Shown here: in pieces, positions 1 to 6,532 of the stretch
How the letters are laid out: each line of letters starts with the position of its first letter
How positions within the stretch are numbered: position 1 is the first letter of the stretch
Source: Spirochaetes bacterium ADurb.Bin110
Lineage (GTDB): Bacteria; Spirochaetota; Spirochaetia; Treponematales; Rectinemataceae
NCBI GenBank assembly: GCA_002070755.1
Contig: MWDY01000153.1
Coordinates: 1 to 8,727, forward strand
Direction: 5' to 3'
DNA length: 8,727 nucleotides
Position numbers and translations under genes: made by a program
Notes under the pieces: model-generated
What the model saw: the letters and a program-made list of their open reading frames with translations, nothing else
Databases searched by the model: none
What the model was told of the DNA's origin: nothing

Positions 1-167
1 CATCTAGACTCATCAACCCAAGGCATAGGATTCCTCTTTTTTGCCAACCAACGCTATCATATTGAATCATTCCAAGTTCGACGAGTGTCGACAATCGACT
101 CTTGCATGGCTGTTGCCTCAACAAGGATTTTTTTGAGAAGATTCCGATCACCCTCTGATCGATTCAT
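1..167 (-). pseudogene. possible start of a downstream gene, apparently frameshifted, running off the left edge
   Basis: An ATG at 165-167 is preceded by a good Shine-Dalgarno (GAGGA, 5 nt spacing) and sits 38 nt after the end of the DapF-like gene, the spacing expected of a next operon gene. From this ATG the frame gives 36 residues, beginning MNRSEGDRNLLKKILVEATA, then a TGA at 57-59. A neighbouring frame is open from about position 100 through to the window edge and continues in a protein-like way (TLVELGMIQYDSVGW and onward). I infer one gene broken by a frameshift between about 80 and 105, or a sequencing indel there. I do not recognise the family. A genuine 36-residue peptide is the alternative. 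Confidence 0.3.
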
Positions 168-205
168 GGTTATCCTCTTTCCTTGTTTTTCACATTTCTT
201 GCTTT

Positions 206-1112
206 TTACGCGAAGCTCTCATCGAGCCCGAGGCTCAGATAGTGCGCATACTCAGGCGATACTACAAGGTCGAAGGTGCGCACAGCTGGCCCCGTCATTA
301 TGATACTTGGATTTTGCATATCGATGGTAAGTTTTCCACCGGGCATTTTTAGGGTAACCACATCGTCGATAAGGCCAAGACGCTTAGCCAGGCAGCTGCT
401 GCGCATGAAGAGGAACCGCTCGCAAGTGTATATCCTGATCCTCGGTTGGATGAAGACCAACCAGCACGCAGTGAGGATTGCCCATGGACACTCGTTCAGC
501 ATGAAATTCGATACCATCAAACGTGAGCGTAGAGCTGCCGGGTAAGAATTGCGGCTCGCCCATAGCGACCTCGATGTTGAGCTCCTCATCAATGTTATAC
601 GCGTTGTTCGCATCTGTATGCCTAGAATAATCAGCGCTACCAACCGAAGTCCCACTTTTGCCCGCACTCCTCAGCACTCTGCATTCGACAAGCCCACCTT
701 TTGTCTGAACTTGGAAAGGCCTTTCTCCTACAAGACCGCGCTCAAAGAGATAAAGTGAAAAAATCCTGAGTCCGTTGCCGGATTTCTCGGCCTCCGAACC
801 ATCGGGATTGAAAATACGCAAAGCAAAAACGCCGTTCGTGCGTGCGCCAGTAAGCTGGAAGGCGCTCACATTTTGTGCGGCATTGCGCTCAATGCTTGCA
901 GCACCATTCTCGCTCTCATTCATCATAGAAGAAAAGGAAGAAAGATGGCCATATAAGATGCCATCCGAGCCAACGCCACGGTTTCTGTCGCACAACGCAG
1001 CAATGACATTACTTGAGAGCGATATATTTAATTCTGCCGGATCGACAACGAGATAACCATTGCCTAGCGCATGATATTTATGCGCCTGAAAACCTTGCGG
1101 CACAATGCTCAT
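206..1112 (-). pseudogene. DapF-like epimerase, Ser/Ser subtype, broken by deletion and frameshift
   Basis: This is a member of the diaminopimelate epimerase fold family. Visible landmarks from the ATG at 1112 are HALGNGYLVVD (residues 14-24), LCDRNRGVGSDGIL (40-53), FNPDGSEAEKSGNGLR (101-116) and SMGNPHC (209-215). The frame then stops at 384. The second active-site motif, NRGSGYTLASGSSSC followed by AAAA, reads in another frame at about 391-447. The C-terminal part, LAKRLGLIDDVVTLKMPGG to the TAA at 206, reads in a third frame. The stretch of about 45 residues normally between GNPHC and RGxGxTLA is absent. I infer a deletion of roughly 130 bp not divisible by three, plus a one-base loss near 391. 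Both catalytic cysteine positions are serine (SGNG, LASG), as in a DapF-like subgroup whose substrate is uncertain. The start has an SD (GAGG, 7 nt spacing) and overlaps the upstream gene by 35 nt. An assembly indel is possible but would not explain the missing segment. Confidence 0.8.
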
Positions 1113-2190
1113 TTCTCTTCCTCATTTTCTTCAATAGCGAATATCGAAAAGCGATATCTGTACATTCTAGGCAGCCTGCTTTTTGCTCAAGAAAGCTTTC
1201 TGGCCTCGCGGCAACCCTCATCTCTTTATCCCAAATAAAAATATCGGCCTTCTTGCCAATCTCTATCGAGCCATATTCGCGTGCCAGGCCAAGGGCTTTT
1301 CTTGGAACAAGCGACATTGCCTTCACACTCCGGCAAAGAGAAATTCGCGTAACAGCAAAAAAATTTTTAACAATATCGATACCGAGTTTGTTCGAATCGA
1401 TGAGAGTATCTGAATCAGTGTACCGCACTCCTCGCTCAGAAGAAACGACCTTTTGCCCATAGTACGAAAATTCTCCATAAGGAAGCTCTGCCCCAATCAC
1501 TGCGTCGGAAATCAGAATGAGAGAATCCTCAGGGATAAGTTTTGCGCTGAGCGCAAGGCAACTTGCATTGACGTGGATTCCATCGCTATTCAGCTCGATA
1601 AAATCAGGTGTACCAGAGAGTACGAAATTAGCGAGCCCGCCTTCTTTATGATCGATGCCAGATATCGCATTGAAAAGGTGGGTGATCGAAAAAGGATGGA
1701 ATGGGGGACGGATTGCCGATAGTGTTGTATTAGAATGCCCGAGTGATACCAGCACTCCAGCATCTTGAAAGATCGGATAGATAGCTTCGATTCCCGGTAA
1801 TTCTGGAGCTATAGCGCAGATCTTTAAAAGACCTTCCGAGGCTTTAAGAATATCCAGTGCAATCTGAGGATCTGGAGACAAGATACTCTCTTCCGCAATT
1901 CCGCCACGCTTGACATGATTGACAAAAGAGCCCTCGAGATAGATCCCAGGGATACAGGCTTGATTGTCGCCACTTTGTCTGCCATCAGCGCACCTATTAT
2001 CGACAGCACGAATTACATCGACAAGCCGCACTACGGATTTTTTATCCCAGAGCATGGTCGGCACAAAGCATCCAATTCCTTTTGATTCGAGGAACTGAGA
2101 GATCTGCAAAAGCTCGGCTGGCTGGGTAATGTTCTCAAAGCCAAACTGGCCCGCACCATGGATATGCATTTCGACAAGCGAAGGAAGCAC
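1078..2190 (-). CDS. nagA: NagA-family amidohydrolase (N-acetylglucosamine-6-phosphate deacetylase-like), N-terminally short
   Basis: A 370-residue member of the NagA branch of the amidohydrolase superfamily. NagA removes the acetyl group from GlcNAc-6-phosphate in the cytoplasm. Metal and catalytic positions are all visible: H9 and H11 in EMHIHG, E86 in YLEGSF, H152 in GHSNTT, H171 in THLFNA, H206 in SDGIHV and D229 in LISDA. The start is a GTG with AAGGAG 5 nt upstream (2196-2201), and a TGA at 2221-2223 blocks any earlier in-frame start. The usual NagA carries about 50 residues before the HxH motif that form half of the small beta-sandwich domain; here there are only eight. The C-terminus runs on about 30 residues beyond the family core into the next gene. 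LEGP is LEGS and the usual GxLxGS motif after the catalytic Asp is altered (DTLIDS), so the substrate may differ from GlcNAc-6-phosphate. It overlaps its upstream neighbour's stop (TAGTG) and the DapF-like start, indicating translational coupling. Confidence 0.8.
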   Translation of the reverse strand: MLPSLVEMHIHGAGQFGFENITQPAELLQISQFLESKGIGCFVPTMLWDKKSVVRLVDVIRAVDNRCADGRQSGDNQACIPGIYLEGSFVNHVKRGGIAEESILSPDPQIALDILKASEGLLKICAIAPELPGIEAIYPIFQDAGVLVSLGHSNTTLSAIRPPFHPFSITHLFNAISGIDHKEGGLANFVLSGTPDFIELNSDGIHVNASCLALSAKLIPEDSLILISDAVIGAELPYGEFSYYGQKVVSSERGVRYTDSDTLIDSNKLGIDIVKNFFAVTRISLCRSVKAMSLVPRKALGLAREYGSIEIGKKADIFIWDKEMRVAARPESFLEQKAGCLECTDIAFRYSLLKKMRKRNEHCAARFSGA

Positions 2191-2459
2191 TAATGCTCCT
2201 TCGGCATGAATGATAGGAGCTCAAAAAAACGAGGATCGCACTGACTCAGTGACTGACGAATAGTTTCAGAGGATGTACTGAGCTGAGTTGCGAGACAGAG
2301 GATAATTTTTCTTGTGTAGTACAGTAAATCGCTGCGATCAACCCTTATGGCATCGTATTGTGCTGGCTCTAAGTCTCTCTGTAAAGGCTTGCGATAAGGC
2401 CTTACGGTATTTATTTGTGCACCTAGATAAAAGAATGTCAGATAAATACTAGCAATTGT
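2190..2459 (-). pseudogene. 89-codon open frame without a start, likely the 3' remnant of a lost gene
   Basis: On the minus strand an open frame runs from just after a TAG (2460-2462) to a TAG at 2190-2192 that overlaps the GTG start of the NagA-like gene. Its composition looks protein-like: it includes PYRKPLQRDLEPAQYDAIRV, then RSDLLYY, SETIRQSLSQCDPRFFELL and the end MPKEH. No ATG, GTG or TTG occurs until the Met five residues from the end, so it cannot be translated normally on its own. It begins only 11 nt after the sulfoquinovosidase stop. I infer that a gene once lay between the hydrolase and nagA, and that a deletion removed its 5' part while its 3' end still supplies the nagA ribosome-binding site. 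I do not recognise the family. A chance open frame or a rare non-standard start are the alternatives. Confidence 0.4.
2196..2201 (-). promoter_or_regulatory. Shine-Dalgarno fixing the GTG start of the nagA-like gene
   Basis: AAGGAG lies 5 nt before the GTG at 2188-2190, inside the last codons of the preceding open frame. It decides the start of the NagA-like protein. The in-frame region upstream also reads like NagA (EGALVLPSLVEMHIHG) but is closed by a TGA. Confidence 0.7.
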
Positions 2460-2470
2460 CTAATGAGCAT

Positions 2471-4633
2471 CTATTCCCGCGCGCGGATAAATATATCGAT
2501 CCATGAACTCGAAGCTCGCATAAACACCAGAGGCTTGCCAAGCGGCGCCTCAATAATTGCATCGCCTAGCGTTCCTGCATGCCAAATCTGCACGCTCGTC
2601 CAAAAATCGAGCCACTCATCATCGGGGAAATGTACCGCTCGCTTGATTGCTCCTTCGGTTATTATTGGAGCAACCAAAAGGTCGGGGCCAAGTAGATATT
2701 CATCATCGATGCTCCATGCGCGCTCATCTGAGGGATAGTGCATAAAAAGTGGCCGCATGACGGGCAAGCCTCGAGTGGCATTTTCTGCTACGCAGGCTTT
2801 GAGGTACTCTGTCAGCCCTTTGTGAACGCGCGCCATTCGAGCAAGATGTGCCATTGTCTCTTCATCCGAATCGAATTGCCAATTATCGCGAGGCCGATTG
2901 CCTTCATGCGTGCGCATAAGTGGGCTGAATGCGGCCTGCTCAACCCAGCGCATAAAGAGCTCCTTGGTCCGATGCAAGCCAAAGAGCGTCGTATAGCCAC
3001 CGATATCGCTATGATGGAGCCCATGGCCAGACATTGCAAGGCTCAGCGCGGACCTCACTGCGCTCGGCAGGCCATCATCGTTCGACCAATCGACATTCTG
3101 GTCGCCTGCCCACATGATGGGGCACCAACGCTGGCTACCAGTAAAGCCAGCCCTCATAAAGTAGAGTGCTTCATCTTCCGCATGTGCAAGCCTTACCGCC
3201 TCAGCATTGCAGCGCGCCCACAGCACCGGCCATTGATTATGCGCAAGCAGGGCTTGCGTTCCATCGAAGAGCATCGCGTCGGTTGGTAAATATTCCCCAA
3301 AATCCGCCATCCAACCACTCGCGCCAAGGCCCAAAATATTTTCTGCGAGCTTTTGCGCATACCAGGATAATGCCGCGGGATTTGTAAGGTCGACAATGCC
3401 CGCAAAAAATTCTCCAAAATCGACATAGTAATCTTCGCCTTTACGGTTCTTTACGAGATAACCATTCACAGCCGCTTCTTCGCACAGAGAAAAGCCTTTG
3501 CCCACATAGCAGTTCGCATAGGCAAGGAATCGGACATTCTCCGCTCGCCATCGCTGTATCGCGGTATCGAGATCGGGATAGCGTTCCTTATCCCAAACCC
3601 AGTTCCAACGCAGTCGCTGACCAAAACTCGTGGTATTGATCCCTTCCCAATCCTGTGCCCAAATACCTGCCACCGGCACGCCAGCTTTCTGTGCCTTCCG
3701 CAGCTTTTCCTCGCAGACCGCTGCCCCGCCCTGAATGCCTAGGATAACTCCATTGTAAACCCATAAGGGGAGCAATGGCTGCCGGCCATAATAGGCGGTG
3801 AGGTCTTCGAGAACCTTTGGCATGGATTCGGCTTGGCCGAACACGATTTCTGTGGGCACATCCCAACATAAAAACTCGCTCGCTAAAGGCCTACGAAAGT
3901 CGAACACTGAATACGCGGAAGTCTCTATATGGACCCAGTAGCCTCGCGATGAAACAAAGGAAGGCTGAGGGTAAAAAGTCCACCAATAATCGCCGCCTGC
4001 ATGGTCAGCTGCATCAGCCTGGAGCGTGATGAGGCTTGACTTATTGCGCCCTACACCCTGCTCGCTTGTCCAGAGAGGGAACTTTCGACCTTTGAGATCG
4101 AAATATGAGAATTGCTCACCACAGCCATAGATATGCTCATTGGGCAAACTTGGAAGCGAAATCCGCAAGCGAAGTGCCATGTTGTGTTCGGCAGCGTTGT
4201 TATTGGTCGGACACGCAATCTTAGAGCTGCTATCCGATAAAACCTTCCCTAGCCTCTCATCCCGAGATATGGTATCACTCCCTGTTCTCGCGCCATTTAT
4301 CTCTTCTCTATTTATTTCTTCCCCAGAGACGCTCGAGAGCTTCACCACGAGCCTACCATCGCGTACGATAAGCCTAAGCTCTACTACCCACCGGCCTCCC
4401 TCAGACCAGAGCTGGACACAATCCTGGCTGAACATTTTCCAATGAGTAAGCGGACAGAGCTCGCGAATCTCATCCTCGATATCGAAGTTACCATGATGCA
4501 TGGAAATGTATGCTTCTCCCCAACCCATTGCCAAGAGCGGCTTCTCTGCCGAATGTTTCAAGACGAGCCTTCTGTCGGCATAGAGCAAGAATCCCTCATC
4601 TTTTCTCACGAAAGAAAAACCATGAATCGCCAT
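2471..4633 (-). CDS. yihQ: GH31 sulfoquinovosidase (YihQ-type)
   Basis: A 720-residue GH31 hydrolase predicted to cleave alpha-sulfoquinovosides such as sulfoquinovosyl glycerol, releasing sulfoquinovose in the cytoplasm (no signal peptide). Counted from the chosen ATG at 4633, the nucleophile is D444 (WMADFGEYLPTD) and the acid/base is D511 (WAGDQNVDWS). The sulfonate-recognition residues known in E. coli YihQ (Q288, R301, W304, Y508) correspond to Q327 (IWAQDW), R340 and W343 (QRLRWNW) and Y547 (IGGYTT). All six sites share one constant offset of 39. Further family signatures are YGCGEQFSYFDLKG, LWTSEQGVGRNK and RTHEGNRPRDNWQFD. The protein is about 40 residues longer than YihQ owing to a hydrophilic insertion near residues 103-147. 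I chose M at 4633 because GGAGG sits 8 nt upstream; GTG at 4654 and ATG at 4648 or 4639 are alternatives. It follows the permease gene by 76 nt and lacks any frame damage. Confidence 0.92.
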   Translation of the reverse strand: MAIHGFSFVRKDEGFLLYADRRLVLKHSAEKPLLAMGWGEAYISMHHGNFDIEDEIRELCPLTHWKMFSQDCVQLWSEGGRWVVELRLIVRDGRLVVKLSSVSGEEINREEINGARTGSDTISRDERLGKVLSDSSSKIACPTNNNAAEHNMALRLRISLPSLPNEHIYGCGEQFSYFDLKGRKFPLWTSEQGVGRNKSSLITLQADAADHAGGDYWWTFYPQPSFVSSRGYWVHIETSAYSVFDFRRPLASEFLCWDVPTEIVFGQAESMPKVLEDLTAYYGRQPLLPLWVYNGVILGIQGGAAVCEEKLRKAQKAGVPVAGIWAQDWEGINTTSFGQRLRWNWVWDKERYPDLDTAIQRWRAENVRFLAYANCYVGKGFSLCEEAAVNGYLVKNRKGEDYYVDFGEFFAGIVDLTNPAALSWYAQKLAENILGLGASGWMADFGEYLPTDAMLFDGTQALLAHNQWPVLWARCNAEAVRLAHAEDEALYFMRAGFTGSQRWCPIMWAGDQNVDWSNDDGLPSAVRSALSLAMSGHGLHHSDIGGYTTLFGLHRTKELFMRWVEQAAFSPLMRTHEGNRPRDNWQFDSDEETMAHLARMARVHKGLTEYLKACVAENATRGLPVMRPLFMHYPSDERAWSIDDEYLLGPDLLVAPIITEGAIKRAVHFPDDEWLDFWTSVQIWHAGTLGDAIIEAPLGKPLVFMRASSSWIDIFIRARE

Positions 4634-4641
4634 TGGCATGC

Positions 4642-4646
4642 CCTCC
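4642..4646 (-). promoter_or_regulatory. Shine-Dalgarno of the sulfoquinovosidase gene
   Basis: GGAGG lies 8 nt before the ATG at 4631-4633 and too close to the ATG at 4637-4639, so it favours the shorter protein starting MAIHGFSF. Confidence 0.55.
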
Positions 4647-4652
4647 ATTATC

Positions 4653-4678
4653 ACACTGCATTCCCATCATTACAGTGT
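4653..4678 (-). repeat. inverted repeat in the leader of the sulfoquinovosidase gene
   Basis: ACACTG and CAGTGT form perfect 6-bp arms around a 14-nt centre, in the 76-nt gap between the second permease gene and the hydrolase start, about 20 nt upstream of the chosen ATG. There is no following T-run, so it is not a normal terminator. It could be an RNA stem that tunes hydrolase expression, a protein-binding site, or chance. Confidence 0.35.
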
Positions 4679-4709
4679 ATCTCAATCGTCGCCGCACCTT
4701 TCAGTTATC

Positions 4710-5564
4710 CTAGCCTTTTACGCCACCTGCAGTGATCCCTCGGATCAAGAACTTTTGCATTCCAAGGGTAAAAATGAATACAGGAATAAGCATGATTGTC
4801 CCCGCAGCGCATGCCTGCCCCCAGGTGAGCGTTTCGCCCCCTAGCAAGCCATTGATCGCAACTGGCGCAGTCTTCGCTTTCACGCCTGTCAAAATAAGCG
4901 CGTACATGAACTCGTTCCAGGAATTGAGAAATGCAAAGACTGCGCCGACCACGAGCCCAGGCGCTACAATCGGCAAAAAAATCCTAAAGAATACACCCTG
5001 CCTCGTGCATCCGTCCACCATCGCTGCTTCTTCGTATGCTCTGTCCACCGCGGTAAAAAATGGTAAAAGCAGCCAAATGACATACGGCACATTAAAGCTC
5101 GTGTGCGCCAAGGTGAGTCCGCTGATCGTGTCCCGCAAACCAATATCTGAGAACATCAGATAAAGCGCTATAACCAAGGAAACCTGCGGCAGCATGCGCA
5201 ACACAAGGAAGCTATAAGCGAGTGAATTTCGTCCTTTGAATTTGAATCTTGCAATACCATACGATGCCATTGCACCCACTAGCAATGAAATAAAGGTGGA
5301 CAGAAGCCCCACGACGATCGAATTTCGCATTCCAATCCTAAAGCCCGCATTTTTAAGCACAAGCTGATAGCTGCGCAACGTCAGCTGGCTTAACTTGAAT
5401 GGCTGGCCTGAGAGAATGTGGATATCGCGTCGAAACCCGTTAAGCACCGTAATTGCGATCGGATAGAGCTCTATAGCAAGAATCACAAAGGCCACCACCG
5501 CAACAACGAGGTTTATAAGGAACTTTCGCGTTCTTTTTCGTCTTCGACTTCTGCGATCCATCAT
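4710..5564 (-). CDS. ABC sugar transporter permease, MalG/SmoG-like (CUT1)
   Basis: A 284-residue inner-membrane permease, the second membrane subunit of a CUT1 sugar importer. It begins with an arginine/lysine-rich cytoplasmic tail (RRSRRRKR), followed by about six hydrophobic segments (roughly residues 15-40, 82-103, 115-137, 155-170, 200-220, 251-272). The EAA loop that docks the ATPase is visible at about 178-197 (EEAAMVDGCTRQGVFFRIFL). The start is set by the ATGA overlap with the upstream permease stop (ATG at 5562-5564, TGA at 5561-5563), typical of tightly coupled partner subunits; the same frame stays open further upstream, but that is antisense to nothing meaningful. Operon position before a sulfoquinovosidase suggests sulfoquinovose or a sulfoquinovoside as cargo, by analogy with the Agrobacterium Smo transporter. 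Confidence 0.9.
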   Translation of the reverse strand: MMDRRSRRRKRTRKFLINLVVAVVAFVILAIELYPIAITVLNGFRRDIHILSGQPFKLSQLTLRSYQLVLKNAGFRIGMRNSIVVGLLSTFISLLVGAMASYGIARFKFKGRNSLAYSFLVLRMLPQVSLVIALYLMFSDIGLRDTISGLTLAHTSFNVPYVIWLLLPFFTAVDRAYEEAAMVDGCTRQGVFFRIFLPIVAPGLVVGAVFAFLNSWNEFMYALILTGVKAKTAPVAINGLLGGETLTWGQACAAGTIMLIPVFIFTLGMQKFLIRGITAGGVKG

Positions 5565-6532
5565 GCACCTGCCTTTTCTTCGAGCACATCGAGCGACATA
5601 TTTTTGCGCACGAGGGTAAGCGCGAATACGATCGAAATAATGAGCAGGAATATTGCCATTGCACTGGCCATACCCACTTTCTGATAGCCAAATGCTTGGC
5701 GCTGCGTGTAGAGCGAAAAGAGCATGGTAGCAGAGCCTGGCCCTCCTTCGGTCATCACATAGACTTCGCTGAAGACTCTCAGCGCGTCGATGATACGCAG
5801 CAGCACCGAGGTAAGAATTGTGGGCATTAAAAGAGGAATGATAACCGACCAAAGCTTTTTCCAAAAACCAGCACCATCTATTTCTGCAGCCTCTAACAGT
5901 TCTTGGGGAATCGCGGTCAGCCCTGCATAGAGGAGCATGAACATAAAGGGCCACATGCGCCAAACATCTTGCACGATAATTGCGATATAAGCAGTTGTGG
6001 GATTGCCAAGCCACGAAATCTCAGGCGCTCCAAGCTTAATGAGGAGATTGTTGAGCGGGCCATAGCGAGGCTGCAGCATAAATCGCCATGTCATACCAGA
6101 CAGAATTGGAAGAAAAAACACTGGCAAAAGCAAAAGACTTCGCACAATGCGGGCGCCGAAAAATTCGCGATTCAAGAGTAGCGCAGCGGCGAACCCAAAG
6201 AGTAACTCAATCGGAATTGCGATAAAAATAAATCCGAGCTGCAGCTTAAGGCTATTCCAAAACTCTGAGTCTTGAGTCAGCGCAAGGTAATTGCCAAAGC
6301 CGACAAAGCGCCGTATTCCTGCTCCTTCGGAGAGCGGCCAATTGTAAGTCGATACCACAAGAGAAAATAGTATAGGAAATATCAAAACCGCAAAAACAAT
6401 GATAATTGCAGGAGCAAGAAACAGGAAAGGCGCGCGCCCGCGCGCCTTTCCTTCTTTTGTCCGCTTATTTGTTTTACTTGTTGCGTTTTTCTGTTTAATA
6501 TCCAGCTTTTTTGAGGACATTTTTCGTCTCAT
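5561..6532 (-). CDS. ABC sugar transporter permease, MalF/SmoE-like (CUT1)
   Basis: A 323-residue inner-membrane permease, the first membrane subunit of the importer. A basic, Lys/Arg-rich tail of about 33 residues is followed by six hydrophobic segments, starting with FLFLAPAIIIVFAVLIFPIL. The EAA motif is at about residues 213-233 (LEAAEIDGAGFWKKLWSVII). The gene overlaps the end of the binding-protein gene by 38 nt from the ATG at 6532. The ATG at 6520 (MSSKKLDIKQ) is an equally possible start, since neither has a strong Shine-Dalgarno. A near-perfect GC-rich palindrome lies within codons for the cytoplasmic tail. It shares an operon and a 4-nt overlap with the second permease and should form a heterodimer with it. 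Confidence 0.9.
   Translation of the reverse strand: MRRKMSSKKLDIKQKNATSKTNKRTKEGKARGRAPFLFLAPAIIIVFAVLIFPILFSLVVSTYNWPLSEGAGIRRFVGFGNYLALTQDSEFWNSLKLQLGFIFIAIPIELLFGFAAALLLNREFFGARIVRSLLLLPVFFLPILSGMTWRFMLQPRYGPLNNLLIKLGAPEISWLGNPTTAYIAIIVQDVWRMWPFMFMLLYAGLTAIPQELLEAAEIDGAGFWKKLWSVIIPLLMPTILTSVLLRIIDALRVFSEVYVMTEGGPGSATMLFSLYTQRQAFGYQKVGMASAMAIFLLIISIVFALTLVRKNMSLDVLEEKAGA
6423..6452. repeat. 14-bp perfect GC-rich palindrome inside the first permease gene
   Basis: AGGAAAGGCGCGCG and CGCGCGCCTTTCCT are exact reverse complements separated by two bases. In the mRNA this would form a stem of about 13 bp with a 4-nt loop, very stable because the inner half is all G and C. It begins 43 nt downstream of the binding-protein stop codon and encodes the KARGRAPF part of the permease tail. 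No T-run follows on the minus strand, so it is not a classical intrinsic terminator. The position suits a stem that protects the 3' end of the binding-protein message and lowers permease expression, as happens between malE and malF. Confidence 0.75.

Noticed and set aside
2224..2251. Short palindrome CACTGACTCAGTG followed by a T-run on the minus strand as a terminator
   Set aside because: The usable stem is 5 bp and the seven-T run is about 10 nt away, within codons just before nagA. Too weak to call.
2381..2405. Hairpin GTAAAGGC with GCCTTAC as a terminator after the sulfoquinovosidase
   Set aside because: It has a bulge and no T-run on the minus strand, and it lies inside the start-less open frame.
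2738..3289. 183-codon plus-strand open frame opposite the sulfoquinovosidase
   Set aside because: Its composition is that of an antisense shadow, and the opposite strand carries a highly conserved GH31 domain.
5565..6014. Upstream extension of the second permease frame to a 434-residue protein
   Set aside because: The added part is out-of-frame translation of the first permease gene. The real start is the ATGA overlap at 5564.
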